Assembly (NCBI GenBank): GCA_001564255.1
Contig: LKNC01000077.1
Location: forward strand, 1-10,458
Source: Natrialbaceae archaeon Tc-Br11_E2g1
GTDB taxonomy: Archaea; Halobacteriota; Halobacteria; Halobacteriales; Natrialbaceae
DNA: 10,458 bases
Direction: 5' to 3'
Shown here: one piece after another, positions 1 through 7,352 of the stretch
Layout: every line of letters starts with the position of its first letter
Numbering within the stretch: position 1 is the stretch's first letter
Notes under the pieces: generated by a model
The model's input: the letters and a program-made list of their open reading frames with translations, nothing else
Databases searched by the model: none
Told to the model about the DNA's origin: nothing
Made by a program: the position numbers and the translations under genes

Positions 1-16
1 ACCACCGAAGAAAAAG

Positions 17-26
17 GCTTGTATAC
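17..26 (+). promoter_or_regulatory. Probable TATA box of the DUF106 gene
   Basis: A T/A-rich element containing GTATAC, preceded by an A-rich purine stretch (8-15) that could act as the BRE, is centred about 27 nt before the ATG at 50. Archaeal transcription starts about 24-27 nt after the TATA box, so the transcript would begin at or next to the start codon (leaderless). No Shine-Dalgarno sequence is seen. The assignment rests on spacing only. Confidence 0.45.
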
Positions 27-49
27 CGGACGTGGCTTAGGACCACTAG

Positions 50-994
50 ATGACGCGTACAGCGGAGAAGATCGACGCCCTCGTCCGCGAGGATGGCTCG
101 ATGGAAGACGCCCTGGAGGCCATCCGCGAGACCGCCGACGGCAACGGCGGGGAGGTCGAATGGGCCGACGTCAAAGACGACCTCACGAGCGGGCAGTGGG
201 GTCGACTGATCGAGAAGGGGGTGTTAGTCGACGGCGAGGAGGGCTTCGTCATCGCCGATCGGGAGGCATTCGACGAGGCACTCGACAGTGACCTCGAGGC
301 GGCTGGTGCCGACGTCGACATCGACGAGGACGCGGCAAAGTGGTCCCAGTGGGACAAGATGGCCGCCGTCGCTGCGGTCATGTTGATGCCGGCGTACTGG
401 TTTAGCTCCCTGCGGGAGACCATCGGCGGCGCACTCAACGTCTTTCTGGGCCCACTCGAGGCGGCCTTGCCCTTCTACGGCGTGATCCTCTCGGTCGCGT
501 TGCTCACGGGGCTTTACTCGACGCTGCTCCAGGCGAACCTGATGAATCCGGAGCGGATGGCCAAGTACCAAGAGCGGATGAAAGCGGTCCAGGAGAAACG
601 AAGCGAGGTCCAGGAGAAAAAAAAGGAGGCCAAAGAGCGCGGCGCAAGCGAGGACGAACTCGAGCGCATCGACGAGGAGATGCAACAGGTTCAAGAAGAG
701 CAGATGGAGGCGATGGCCGAGAACGTCGGGATGTTCAAAGAGCAGTTCCGCCCGATGGTCTGGATCATGCTCCTTACCATCCCGCTTTTCCTCTGGATGT
801 TCTGGAAGGTCCGCGACGGCAACATCGACGGTTCGATGACGGTCATCATGCCCATCGCCGGCGAACTCCGGTGGGACTCGGGGGTCATCGGACCGATCGA
901 GGCCTGGATCGTCTGGTATTTCCTCTGTTCGCTCGGCTTTACCCAGCTGCTTCGCAAGTCGCTTAACATCGACATGACCCCCTCGGGAACCTGA
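50..994 (+). CDS. DUF106 / EMC3-TMCO1-like membrane protein (Oxa1 superfamily)
   Basis: A 314-residue integral membrane protein. Residues 1-100 are soluble and very acidic. Hydrophobic segments follow at about 104-120, 142-162, 235-252 and 280-301. A long charged, Lys/Glu-rich stretch (about 167-228) between the second and third segments should form a cytoplasmic coiled coil. This TM-TM-coiled coil-TM plan is typical of archaeal DUF106 proteins, which are related to EMC3, TMCO1, Get1 and YidC/Oxa1. By family knowledge they are thought to help insert membrane proteins. cmk and truB lie downstream; in archaeal genomes this set usually follows secY and adk, which fits a link with protein translocation. 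The ATG at 50 fits a leaderless transcript from the TATA element at 17-26. The N-terminal soluble region is long for the family. The family call is secure; the insertase role is inferred. Confidence 0.88.
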   Translation: MTRTAEKIDALVREDGSMEDALEAIRETADGNGGEVEWADVKDDLTSGQWGRLIEKGVLVDGEEGFVIADREAFDEALDSDLEAAGADVDIDEDAAKWSQWDKMAAVAAVMLMPAYWFSSLRETIGGALNVFLGPLEAALPFYGVILSVALLTGLYSTLLQANLMNPERMAKYQERMKAVQEKRSEVQEKKKEAKERGASEDELERIDEEMQQVQEEQMEAMAENVGMFKEQFRPMVWIMLLTIPLFLWMFWKVRDGNIDGSMTVIMPIAGELRWDSGVIGPIEAWIVWYFLCSLGFTQLLRKSLNIDMTPSGT

Positions 995-1012
995 TCGGCC
1001 GGCGATTCAAAA

Positions 1013-1022
1013 CCCATTTTAC
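1013..1022 (+). promoter_or_regulatory. Probable TATA box of cmk-truB
   Basis: CCCATTTTAC, with TTTTAC centred near 1019-1020, lies about 25 nt before the cmk ATG at 1044. It falls in the 49-nt gap after the DUF106 gene, and an A-rich stretch (1009-1012) precedes it. The spacing implies a leaderless cmk-truB mRNA, so this pair may be transcribed separately from the DUF106 gene as well as by read-through. Confidence 0.5.
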
Positions 1023-1043
1023 CCGCCGCGGCGCAGTTCTGAT

Positions 1044-1619
1044 ATGTTACTCACCGTTTCGGGCCCGCCGGGCAGCGGGAAGAGCACCACCGCACAGCTG
1101 CTCGCCGAAGCGTTCGACCTCGAGCACGTAAGCGGCGGCGACATCTTCCGCCAGCTCGCGGACGAACGCGGCTACACCCCACTCGAGTTCAACAAACTCG
1201 CCGAGGAAAACGAGGGGATCGATCGTGATCTCGACCGCCGTCTCCAGGAGATCGCCCGCGAGCGAGACGGTCTGGTCCTCGAGTCCAGACTGTCGGGGTG
1301 GCTCGCCGGCGACCACGCCGACTTTCGCTTCTGGCTCGACGCCCCCGTCTCGGTCCGTGGCCAGCGGATCGCCGAACGCGAGAACAAAGACCCAAAGCGG
1401 GCGGCCGAGGAGACCCGGGCGCGGGAGGCGAGTGAGGTCAAACGCTACGAGGAGTACTACGGCATCGACATCCGCGATCTGACGATCTACGACCTCTCGG
1501 TCAACACCGCCCGCTGGGAGCCCGACGCCGTCCTCGACATGCTCGTCACCGCCGTCTCCGAGTACGACCCCGTGGGTGACGAGGGGAAAACGCCCGTCGA
1601 ACTCGACGGCGAGTTCTGA
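1044..1619 (+). CDS. cmk: Cytidylate kinase
   Basis: A 191-residue cytosolic P-loop kinase that transfers phosphate from ATP to CMP/dCMP, giving CDP/dCDP for nucleic acid and lipid precursor synthesis. The Walker A loop GPPGSGKST is at residues 7-15. SGGD at 30-33 and the following Arg36 fit the nucleotide-monophosphate site. ESRLSGW at 80-86 matches the conserved strand-loop that contacts the base. The Arg-rich lid/second-Arg region is around 105-134, followed by [10 protein letters not shown] at 134-143. Length is normal for the archaeal type, which lacks the long insert of bacterial CMP kinases. The only sensible ATG is at 1044, a near-ideal distance from the TATA element at 1013-1022. Its TGA shares a base with the ATG of truB, indicating translational coupling. 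Confidence 0.95.
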   Translation: MLLTVSGPPGSGKSTTAQLLAEAFDLEHVSGGDIFRQLADERGYTPLEFNKLAEENEGIDRDLDRRLQEIARERDGLVLESRLSGWLAGDHADFRFWLDAPVSVRGQRIAERENKDPKRAAEETRAREASEVKRYEEYYGIDIRDLTIYDLSVNTARWEPDAVLDMLVTAVSEYDPVGDEGKTPVELDGEF

Positions 1620-2524
1620 TGAGCGTACGTGGCCCCCCGGACGAACGGACGCCGGCGGAACTCCTCGAGTTCGGCGTCGTCAACCTCGACAAACCGCCCG
1701 GCCCCTCTTCACACCAGATCAGTGGCTGGATCCGTGACGCCGTCGCCGACGCCCTCGGGGCCGCCGACGCGGACGTCACCGTCGAGAAGGCGGCCCACGC
1801 CGGCACGCTCGACCCGAAGGTGACCGGCTGTCTCCCCGTTATGCTCGGGAACGCCACCCGGCTGGCCCCTGCCTTCCTCGAGGGCGGGAAGGAGTACGTC
1901 GCCGTCCTCGAGTGTCACGCACCCGTCCCGGGGGACGCCACAGAGATCGTCGCCGAGTTCGAGGGGCCGATCTACCAGAAGCCCCCACGAAAGAGCGCGG
2001 TCTCCCGTCGGCTCCGGGTCCGAGAGCTCTACGACCTGGAGGTCCTCGAGGTCGAAAACAGGCAGGCACTCCTGGACATCCGCTGTGAGAGTGGTACCTA
2101 CGTCCGCAAGCTCTGTCACGACCTCGGACTGGCACTCGGGACTGGTGCCCACATGGGCCACTTGCGTCGGACGGCGACCGACCCCTTCGACGACCGGGAC
2201 CTCCATACGGCTCAGGACCTGCTTGACGCACTCGCCTTCTGGGTCGACGACGACGATCCGGCCCTCCTCTACGAGGTCGTCGACCCCGGCGAGCGCGTCC
2301 TCGAGGGTCTGCCCTCGGTGACGATCGCCGAAAGCGCCGCCCGCGAGGTGGCACATGGCGCGCCGGTGTACGCCCCGGGCGTCCTCGAGGCCGACGACGT
2401 CGCCGACGGCGCGTTCGTGGCCTGTTACACGCCCGAGGGGGCTGCCGTCTGCCTGGGGCGGCTGGTCGGCGATCCGGACGCCGACGAGGGTGTTGTCGTC
2501 GACCTCGAGCGCGTGCTCGTCTGA
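1619..2524 (+). CDS. truB: Archaeal TruB/Cbf5 pseudouridine synthase
   Basis: A 301-residue RNA pseudouridine synthase of the TruB/Cbf5 type, also named cbf5 in archaea. In archaea it is the catalytic subunit of H/ACA guide RNPs with Nop10, Gar1 and L7Ae, modifying rRNA. The catalytic motif HAGTLDPKVTG spans residues 60-70, with Asp65 as the nucleophile. VVNLDKPPGPSSHQ (20-33) is the conserved N-terminal motif. YQKPPRKSAVSRRLRVR (119-135) and GTYVRKLCHDLG (159-170) are Cbf5-type core motifs. A PUA RNA-binding domain occupies about 230-301, with AREVAHGAPVYAPGV in it. It is shorter than many archaeal Cbf5 proteins, mainly at the N-terminus. The start ATG overlaps the cmk stop (TGATG), and the gene ends in two in-frame stops, TGA then TAG (2522-2527). 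Whether it also modifies tRNA alone, as bacterial TruB does, cannot be read from the sequence. Confidence 0.95.
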   Translation: MSVRGPPDERTPAELLEFGVVNLDKPPGPSSHQISGWIRDAVADALGAADADVTVEKAAHAGTLDPKVTGCLPVMLGNATRLAPAFLEGGKEYVAVLECHAPVPGDATEIVAEFEGPIYQKPPRKSAVSRRLRVRELYDLEVLEVENRQALLDIRCESGTYVRKLCHDLGLALGTGAHMGHLRRTATDPFDDRDLHTAQDLLDALAFWVDDDDPALLYEVVDPGERVLEGLPSVTIAESAAREVAHGAPVYAPGVLEADDVADGAFVACYTPEGAAVCLGRLVGDPDADEGVVVDLERVLV

Positions 2525-2552
2525 TAGACGACTGGAAGACGTCAATCCTCGG

Positions 2553-2567
2553 CGGGTGTGTCACCCG
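2553..2567. terminator. Hairpin in convergent gap, possible bidirectional terminator
   Basis: CGGGTG-TGT-CACCCG forms a perfect 6-bp stem with a 3-nt loop, in the 54-nt gap between the ends of truB (+) and dppF (-). A T-rich stretch (TTCGTTCGATTTC) follows on the + strand. Archaeal termination depends mainly on T-tracts and the one here is interrupted, so the role as terminator is inferred from position. Confidence 0.4.
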
Positions 2568-2578
2568 TTCGTTCGATT

Positions 2579-4204
2579 TCAGGGGGCCGATCCGTCACGC
2601 CACTCGTCCTCGAAGAGCAGACACGAGATGCGGTGGTCGTCCCCGGCCGATACGGGCTCCGGTTCGACCCGTTCACAGGGGGAGCCGAACGCGTCTCGAG
2701 TGTGTGCGACTGCCGCCTTCCTGTCGTCGTCGTGGACGTGTTCGACCGCTCGCGCGAACGCGCGCTCGGCCCGTCGATCGGCAATCGTCTCCGGGAGGTC
2801 GAACTCGCTGCGGATCGCCGACTCGAACTCCTCGCGGTGGAGGTCGGTCGGGTCGGTTCGGGTCCCCCCTCGGTTCTCGAGTGCCAGGAGCGCCCCGGGC
2901 GTCTCCGCGCCCTCGAGGCGGTGTTTGAACGTGAGCAGCGATCGCCACTCGGTCTGTGGGAGGTCGTACTCCTCCGACGGGACGACTCTTGGACAGCGGG
3001 TGTGGAACCGACAGCCAGCCGGCGGATCGATCGGGGAGGGGACGTCGCCGGACAGCAGTATCTTCTCGCCGTCCCAGAGCGGATCGGGTTCGGGGATCGC
3101 CGAGAGTAACGCTTCCGTGTACGGATGGCTCGGGGAGGCGTAGACGTCCTCGGTCGACCCGACTTCGGCGAACTCCCCGAGGTACATCACGGCGACCCGA
3201 TCTGCGATGTGTTCGACGACGCCCAGGTCGTGGGCGATGAAGACGTACGAGAGGCCGAACTCCTCCTGGAGATCCGCGAGCAAGTTGAGGATCTGTGCCT
3301 GGACGCTGACGTCTAAGGCGCTTACCGGTTCGTCACAGATGACGACTTCCGGATCGACGGCGAGTGCCCGCGCGATCCCGATGCGCTGGCGCTGGCCGCC
3401 GGAGAACTCGTGGGGGTAACGGTGGGCGTGACTCGGGTTCAGCCCGACGACCTCGAGGAGTTCGTAGATCCGTTCCTGGCGGAGCTCCGCCGTCGAGAGC
3501 CCGACCGACATTTCGATCTCGATCCCACCGTCGTCGGTGCGCTCGGCAGTCACCGCGACGCCCTCCGCCAGTGTCTCGACGACGAGGTCGTCGACGGTGT
3601 CGATTCCGGGCTCGAGGTCGCCGTCGATCCCCGCGTCTCGACGAACGTCGACGGGTATCGTGGCGACGTCGCCGACCGGTTCGACGACCAGATCGAGGTC
3701 GTCTGCGACCGTCACCGAGACGTCCTCGGCCGGGACGTCGACCGTTCGCACGTCGGCTCGTGTCGTGACGTGATCGTCCGAGCAGGGAAGGCCGTGAACC
3801 TCGAGCGGTTCGCCGATGATGTCGTTGACCGTCAGCCGGGGGTTCAGACTCGAGAACGGGTCCTGAAAGATGTACTGTAAGTCCGTCCGAAGGTCCCGTA
3901 GTTCGGTGCTCGAACACTCGGTCAGGTCGACCGTCTCGCGGTCGCCCCCGCCGGTTCGACGCCGGTAATAGACGGAGCCGTCGGTGGGTTCGATCAGCCA
4001 CAACAGGGTACGGCCGAGCGTCGTCTTTCCACAGCCGCTTTCGCCGACGACGCCGAGGGTTTCACCCGCTCGCAGTTCGAGGTCGACGCCGTCGACCGCC
4101 TTGACCTGCTTTCCGTGACCGAGCAGGCTCTCGAGGAACCCACTGCTCGTATCGTAGTACTTCCTCAGCCCCTCCGCCCGCAGGATCGGTTCGTTATCGG
4201 ACAT
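2579..4204 (-). CDS. dppF: Dipeptide/oligopeptide ABC transporter ATP-binding protein DppF
   Basis: A 541-residue ATPase subunit that would pair with DppD beneath the DppB/DppC channel. Walker [10 protein letters not shown] is at 54-62, the Q-loop Gln at 114 ([10 protein letters not shown]), the signature FSGGQRQR at 267-274, Walker B VVICDEP at 287-293, SALD at 295-298 and the switch His at 325 (AHD). All catalytic motifs are intact. The C-terminal oligopeptide domain has CRFHTRCP at 398-405. Bacterial DppF is usually near 330 residues. The excess comes from two insertions: about 140-240, between EPLEVHG and the helix before the signature, and about 406-508, between the second and third C-terminal cysteines (C404 and C510), with C528 as the fourth. 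Both are acidic. It is last in the operon, its start overlapping dppD by 11 nt. Substrate cannot be told from an ATPase; peptide is inferred from the family. Confidence 0.93.
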   Translation of the reverse strand: MSDNEPILRAEGLRKYYDTSSGFLESLLGHGKQVKAVDGVDLELRAGETLGVVGESGCGKTTLGRTLLWLIEPTDGSVYYRRRTGGGDRETVDLTECSSTELRDLRTDLQYIFQDPFSSLNPRLTVNDIIGEPLEVHGLPCSDDHVTTRADVRTVDVPAEDVSVTVADDLDLVVEPVGDVATIPVDVRRDAGIDGDLEPGIDTVDDLVVETLAEGVAVTAERTDDGGIEIEMSVGLSTAELRQERIYELLEVVGLNPSHAHRYPHEFSGGQRQRIGIARALAVDPEVVICDEPVSALDVSVQAQILNLLADLQEEFGLSYVFIAHDLGVVEHIADRVAVMYLGEFAEVGSTEDVYASPSHPYTEALLSAIPEPDPLWDGEKILLSGDVPSPIDPPAGCRFHTRCPRVVPSEEYDLPQTEWRSLLTFKHRLEGAETPGALLALENRGGTRTDPTDLHREEFESAIRSEFDLPETIADRRAERAFARAVEHVHDDDRKAAVAHTRDAFGSPCERVEPEPVSAGDDHRISCLLFEDEWRDGSAP

Positions 4205-5273
4205 TGTGATCGTGCTCTGTGTACCCGACGTCGTCGGTCTTCGACTCGGCTACTGTCACCTCGTAGTCGAGCCCTCCCTCGAGGTCGCCGGTGTACTCGA
4301 GGCAGGCGGCCGACTGTGCGGTCGCGTCAGTCGCCGGCTGGCCCGTCCGGGGATCGAGCAGGTCCGGCTCCGTCCGGGTGCAACACTCCTCGGCGTACGG
4401 ACACCGCGGGTGGAAGCTACACCCGGGTGGCAACTCCACCAGGTCGGGCATCGTCCCGGGGATGGTCTGGAGGCGGTCCCTGCCGTCGCCGACCCGCGGA
4501 ATCGCGCTCATCAGGCCGACGGTGTAGGGGTGTTTGGGCTCGTAGTAGAGCTCTTCGACGGGTGCCTTCTCGACGGGTTTGCCCGCGTACATCACCATGA
4601 CGCGGTCACAGACCCGGGCGACGACGCCGAGGTCGTGGGTGATGAGCTGGACCGCCGTGTCGAAGTCGTCGGCGAGCGCCTCGAGTTCCTCGAGGATCTG
4701 GGCTTCGATCGTCACGTCGAGTGCGGTCGTCGGCTCGTCACAGAGCAACAGATCCGGGTCACACGAGAGGGCCATCGCGATGACCGCACGCTGTTGCATC
4801 CCGCCGGAGAACTCGTGGGGGTAATCGTCGTAGCGGGCCTCTGCTTCGGGAATCCCGACCGTATCGAGCAGCTGGACGCTCCGTTCGCGCGCCTCGCGTT
4901 TGTCGTAGTCGAGATGGTGTCTGATCGCCTCGGAGATCTGTTCGCCGACGGAGTAAACCGGGTTCAGCGCGGTCTGAGCGTCCTGGAAGACCATCGCGAT
5001 CTCGTTGCCCCGGACGCTCTGCATCGTCGTCTCGTCCATCCCGAGGAGGTCCTCGCCTTTGAACAGGATCTCGCCGCTCTCGATCCGGCCCGGGCTGTCG
5101 ATCAGTCGCATGAGCGAGAGTGCAGCGACGCTCTTTCCCGCACCGCTCTCGCCGACGACGCCGAACGTTTCGCCACGGTCGACGCTGTAGGAGAGACCGT
5201 CGACGGCGGTCACGACACCCTCCTGGGTGTAGAACCTGACCGTCAGGTCGTTGACCTCGAGGAGCGTCATCAT
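4194..5273 (-). CDS. dppD: Dipeptide/oligopeptide ABC transporter ATP-binding protein DppD
   Basis: A 359-residue ATPase of normal family length, the partner of DppF. Walker A GESGAGKS is at 41-48, the Q-loop at Gln97 ([11 protein letters not shown]), the signature FSGGMQQR at 155-162, Walker B LLLCDEP at 175-181, TALD after it, and the switch His at 213. The C-terminal oligopeptide domain contains GCSFHPRCP (284-292) with Cys at 285, 291, 297, 298 and 324. This fits the four-cysteine pattern that, as I recall, binds a [4Fe-4S] cluster in a bacterial DppD structure; the cluster is not proven here. Two adjacent ATGs are possible: 5273 gives the classical ATGA 4-nt overlap with the dppC stop, while 5270 gives a 1-nt overlap. 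Either implies translational coupling. The tail after residue 330 is acidic and runs into the dppF start. Confidence 0.94.
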   Translation of the reverse strand: MMTLLEVNDLTVRFYTQEGVVTAVDGLSYSVDRGETFGVVGESGAGKSVAALSLMRLIDSPGRIESGEILFKGEDLLGMDETTMQSVRGNEIAMVFQDAQTALNPVYSVGEQISEAIRHHLDYDKREARERSVQLLDTVGIPEAEARYDDYPHEFSGGMQQRAVIAMALSCDPDLLLCDEPTTALDVTIEAQILEELEALADDFDTAVQLITHDLGVVARVCDRVMVMYAGKPVEKAPVEELYYEPKHPYTVGLMSAIPRVGDGRDRLQTIPGTMPDLVELPPGCSFHPRCPYAEECCTRTEPDLLDPRTGQPATDATAQSAACLEYTGDLEGGLDYEVTVAESKTDDVGYTEHDHNVR

Positions 5274-6322
5274 CCACCACCTTGCTGTTCGACGCCGGTT
5301 TCCTGTGCGTCCAGTGCGTCGTTGATCCCGTCACCGATCATGTTCATGGCCATCACGAACAGGAAGATCGCGCCACCGGGGTAGACCGTCGCCCACCACG
5401 GGATCGACCCGCCCGGCGGCTGGATCAGCGTATCGCGAGTCTGGTCGAGCATCGTCCCCCACTCGGCGGTTCCCGGGGGCATACCGAGTCCGAGAAAGCC
5501 GAGTGCGGCGACGCCGATGACGACCGTTCCGATGTTCAACGAGGCGAGGACGATCAGCGGCGGCATCGCGTTCGGGGCGATGTGTCTGAAGATGATCGAT
5601 CGGTTCCGGGCCCCGAGGGCTTTCGCCGCCAGCACGTACTCGTTTTCTTTGATCTTCAGGACCTCACCGCGGACGAGGCGAGCGTACGTCACCCAGCCGA
5701 AAAGCGAGAACGCGAGCACGAGCTGCCAGTAGCCACGACCGAGCATCGCGACGATGATCAGGGCCAGGACGAGGCCGGGGAAAGCGTAGATCGTATCGAC
5801 GATACGCATCAGGATCTCGTCGACCCAACCGCCGTAGTAGCCAGATATCGCTCCGTAGACGAGCCCGACCGCGGCGGTCAGTGCGACCACCACGAACCCG
5901 ATAGAGATGCTGTACCGGCCGCCATAGAGGACCCGGGAGAACAGGTCACGGCCGTCCCCGTCGACGCCCATCGGGTGAGCCAGTGACGGTTCGTCCCAGG
6001 TGCTGACCGTCGGATCGTGTATGTAGAGGATCGTCCCCGGCTCGTACGGCGCGATACCGATCGGCTGTACCGGAACGCCCATGAGGTAAATCGGCCGGGC
6101 GAACACCGCGAGCAACGTGAGTACGGTGACGACGCCGAGACCGACCATCGCCGACCGGTTCCGTCGAAACCGTCCGAGCGCCCGTTGCCAGCGGCTCCGT
6201 GTTTCTCTCTCGCTTTCGTCAGTCCAGCCCGACAGCGGCTCCCGTTCGGTGACGCGTTCGGGGTCGAACCCGGTGATCCGGATCCGGCCGCGTTCGTTCG
6301 TCGTGGTTCGTTTGCTACTCAT
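5270..6322 (-). CDS. dppC: Dipeptide/oligopeptide ABC transporter permease DppC
   Basis: A 350-residue inner permease subunit that pairs with DppB to form the channel. Residues 1-58 are cytoplasmic, hydrophilic and rich in Arg. A first membrane segment is at about 59-75, followed by a long external loop (76-137) as in the OppC N-terminal domain. Five further segments lie at about 138-160, 174-193, 199-213, 254-278 and 311-331. The EAA loop that docks on the ATPases is at 228-251 (EYVLAAKALGARN, then HIAPN). WGTMLDQTRD near 288-297 is also typical of DppC. The C-terminal tail is short and Gln/Gly-rich. The start overlaps the dppB stop by 8 nt and the stop overlaps the dppD start, so the four downstream genes are tightly packed. 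Confidence 0.94.
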   Translation of the reverse strand: MSSKRTTTNERGRIRITGFDPERVTEREPLSGWTDESERETRSRWQRALGRFRRNRSAMVGLGVVTVLTLLAVFARPIYLMGVPVQPIGIAPYEPGTILYIHDPTVSTWDEPSLAHPMGVDGDGRDLFSRVLYGGRYSISIGFVVVALTAAVGLVYGAISGYYGGWVDEILMRIVDTIYAFPGLVLALIIVAMLGRGYWQLVLAFSLFGWVTYARLVRGEVLKIKENEYVLAAKALGARNRSIIFRHIAPNAMPPLIVLASLNIGTVVIGVAALGFLGLGMPPGTAEWGTMLDQTRDTLIQPPGGSIPWWATVYPGGAIFLFVMAMNMIGDGINDALDAQETGVEQQGGG

Positions 6323-7271
6323 ATCTGATCCTCGGGTCGAGTGCGGCGTAGAGGACGTCCGCGATCATGTTCGCGATCACGATGAGCACGCCGGTGAACA
6401 GCGTGATCGCCATGATGAGGTTGATCTCACGGGCGTTTATCGCCTCGATCAGTTCTCTGCCCAGTCCCGGCCAGTTGAAGACGACCTCGACGACGACCGA
6501 GCCGGCGACGAGTGTGGCGGTCAGCGTCGCCGCGAGTGTGACGACGGAGATAAGCGAGTTTCGCAGGACGTGCTTGAGAACGACCGTCCGTTCGGGCAGG
6601 CCCTTCGCTCGAGCCGCCGTGACGTACTCTTTGTTCAGTTCCTCGGCCATAGAGGTCCGCATCACCCGCATGATGCTGGCCGCGGCGGCGGTCCCGATCG
6701 TGATCCCCGGCAACACCAGATACCAGAGCATCTCCGGGTGGTACAGCGGCTGTCTGGACGGCGGGAGGACCGGCCAGAGGTCGATGATGAGCGCGCCGAT
6801 CAGGATCAACATCAGGCCGAGCCAGAAGTTCGGGATCGAGATCCCGGACAGGGCGAAAAAGCGACTCACCGTGTCGGCGAACTCGCCTTTGTTGACGGCA
6901 GCGTAGATACCGGCCGGGATCGCGATCGCGAGGGCGAACACCCAGCCGAAGATGCCGAGGACGACCGTCTCCGGGAGGCGCATGAGGATGATACCGGAGA
7001 CGTCCAGGCCGCTACTGTAGACCTGGCCGAAGTCCCCCGTCAACACGTTTCCCATCCAAGTCAGGTACTGCTGCCAGAGCGGCTCGTCGAGCCCGTAGCG
7101 GGCTCGCAACTGTGCCTCGTCGGCCGCCGTCACGTGTGGGTTCACCCCGACCATCTGATCGATCGGATCGCCGGGCGTCAGGTGAACGAGCGCGAACGTG
7201 ACTACCGACACACCGAACAGAATCGGGACGATCGATAGGAGGCGTTTCAGGACGAACCGTCGTAAGCTCAT
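6315..7271 (-). CDS. dppB: Dipeptide/oligopeptide ABC transporter permease DppB
   Basis: A 318-residue permease subunit. The N-terminus, with a basic RRFVLKR start and a first membrane segment at about 10-30 followed by HLTPGDP, is characteristic of DppB/OppB. Other segments lie at about 102-125, 136-163, 184-205, 240-264 and 284-310. The EAA loop is at 215-238 (EYVTAARAKGLPERT, then HVLRN). FNWPGLGREL near 265-274 is another hallmark. The C-terminal ALDPRIRYE matches the usual LDPRIRY ending. Length is normal for the family. The gene lies 81 nt after the dppA stop and is the only one of the four downstream genes that does not overlap its upstream neighbour. TTAAC at 7298-7302 lies about 29 nt before the ATG and could be a weak internal promoter, with low confidence. 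Confidence 0.95.
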   Translation of the reverse strand: MSLRRFVLKRLLSIVPILFGVSVVTFALVHLTPGDPIDQMVGVNPHVTAADEAQLRARYGLDEPLWQQYLTWMGNVLTGDFGQVYSSGLDVSGIILMRLPETVVLGIFGWVFALAIAIPAGIYAAVNKGEFADTVSRFFALSGISIPNFWLGLMLILIGALIIDLWPVLPPSRQPLYHPEMLWYLVLPGITIGTAAAASIMRVMRTSMAEELNKEYVTAARAKGLPERTVVLKHVLRNSLISVVTLAATLTATLVAGSVVVEVVFNWPGLGRELIEAINAREINLIMAITLFTGVLIVIANMIADVLYAALDPRIRYE

Positions 7272-7316
7272 ATCTGTGTCAGAGAGTTCATGATGTGTTA
7301 ACTACCCCCGTCGGAT

Positions 7317-7330
7317 TCCCGGTCACGGGA
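7317..7330 (-). repeat. Small hairpin in the dppA-dppB gap
   Basis: On either strand, TCCCG and CGGGA form a perfect 5-bp stem with a 4-nt loop, 23 nt past the dppA stop and 46 nt before the dppB start. In many importers a structure after the binding-protein gene stabilises its message or limits read-through into the permease genes. Whether this short stem does so is inference from position; no T-tract follows it. Confidence 0.35.
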
Positions 7331-7352
7331 GCGAGTGGGTAAACCGCGGCCG

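Noticed and set aside
1..49. Possible 3' end of an upstream gene such as adk
   Set aside because: The stretch is too short to recognise any protein, and it carries the promoter of the next gene.
617..629. Run of eight As followed by GGAGG, a possible slippage or internal initiation site
   Set aside because: It encodes Lys-rich coiled coil in the uninterrupted DUF106 frame, and no alternative frame product or nearby start of interest follows.
50..2524. Many CTCGAG hexamers across the window
   Set aside because: They reflect frequent Leu-Glu codon pairs and codon preference, not a spaced repeat.
1709..2545. Minus-strand open frame of 278 codons opposite truB
   Set aside because: It is a shadow of the well-supported truB gene, with no motif or promoter.
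4206..5384. Long plus-strand open frame (392 codons) opposite dppD
   Set aside because: It is antisense to a gene with complete ATPase motifs, has no recognisable domain, and arises from the GC-rich codon use of the real gene.
6117..7238. Long plus-strand open frame opposite dppB
   Set aside because: The product is low-complexity, rich in Arg, Asp and His, without known motifs, and mirrors the permease codons.
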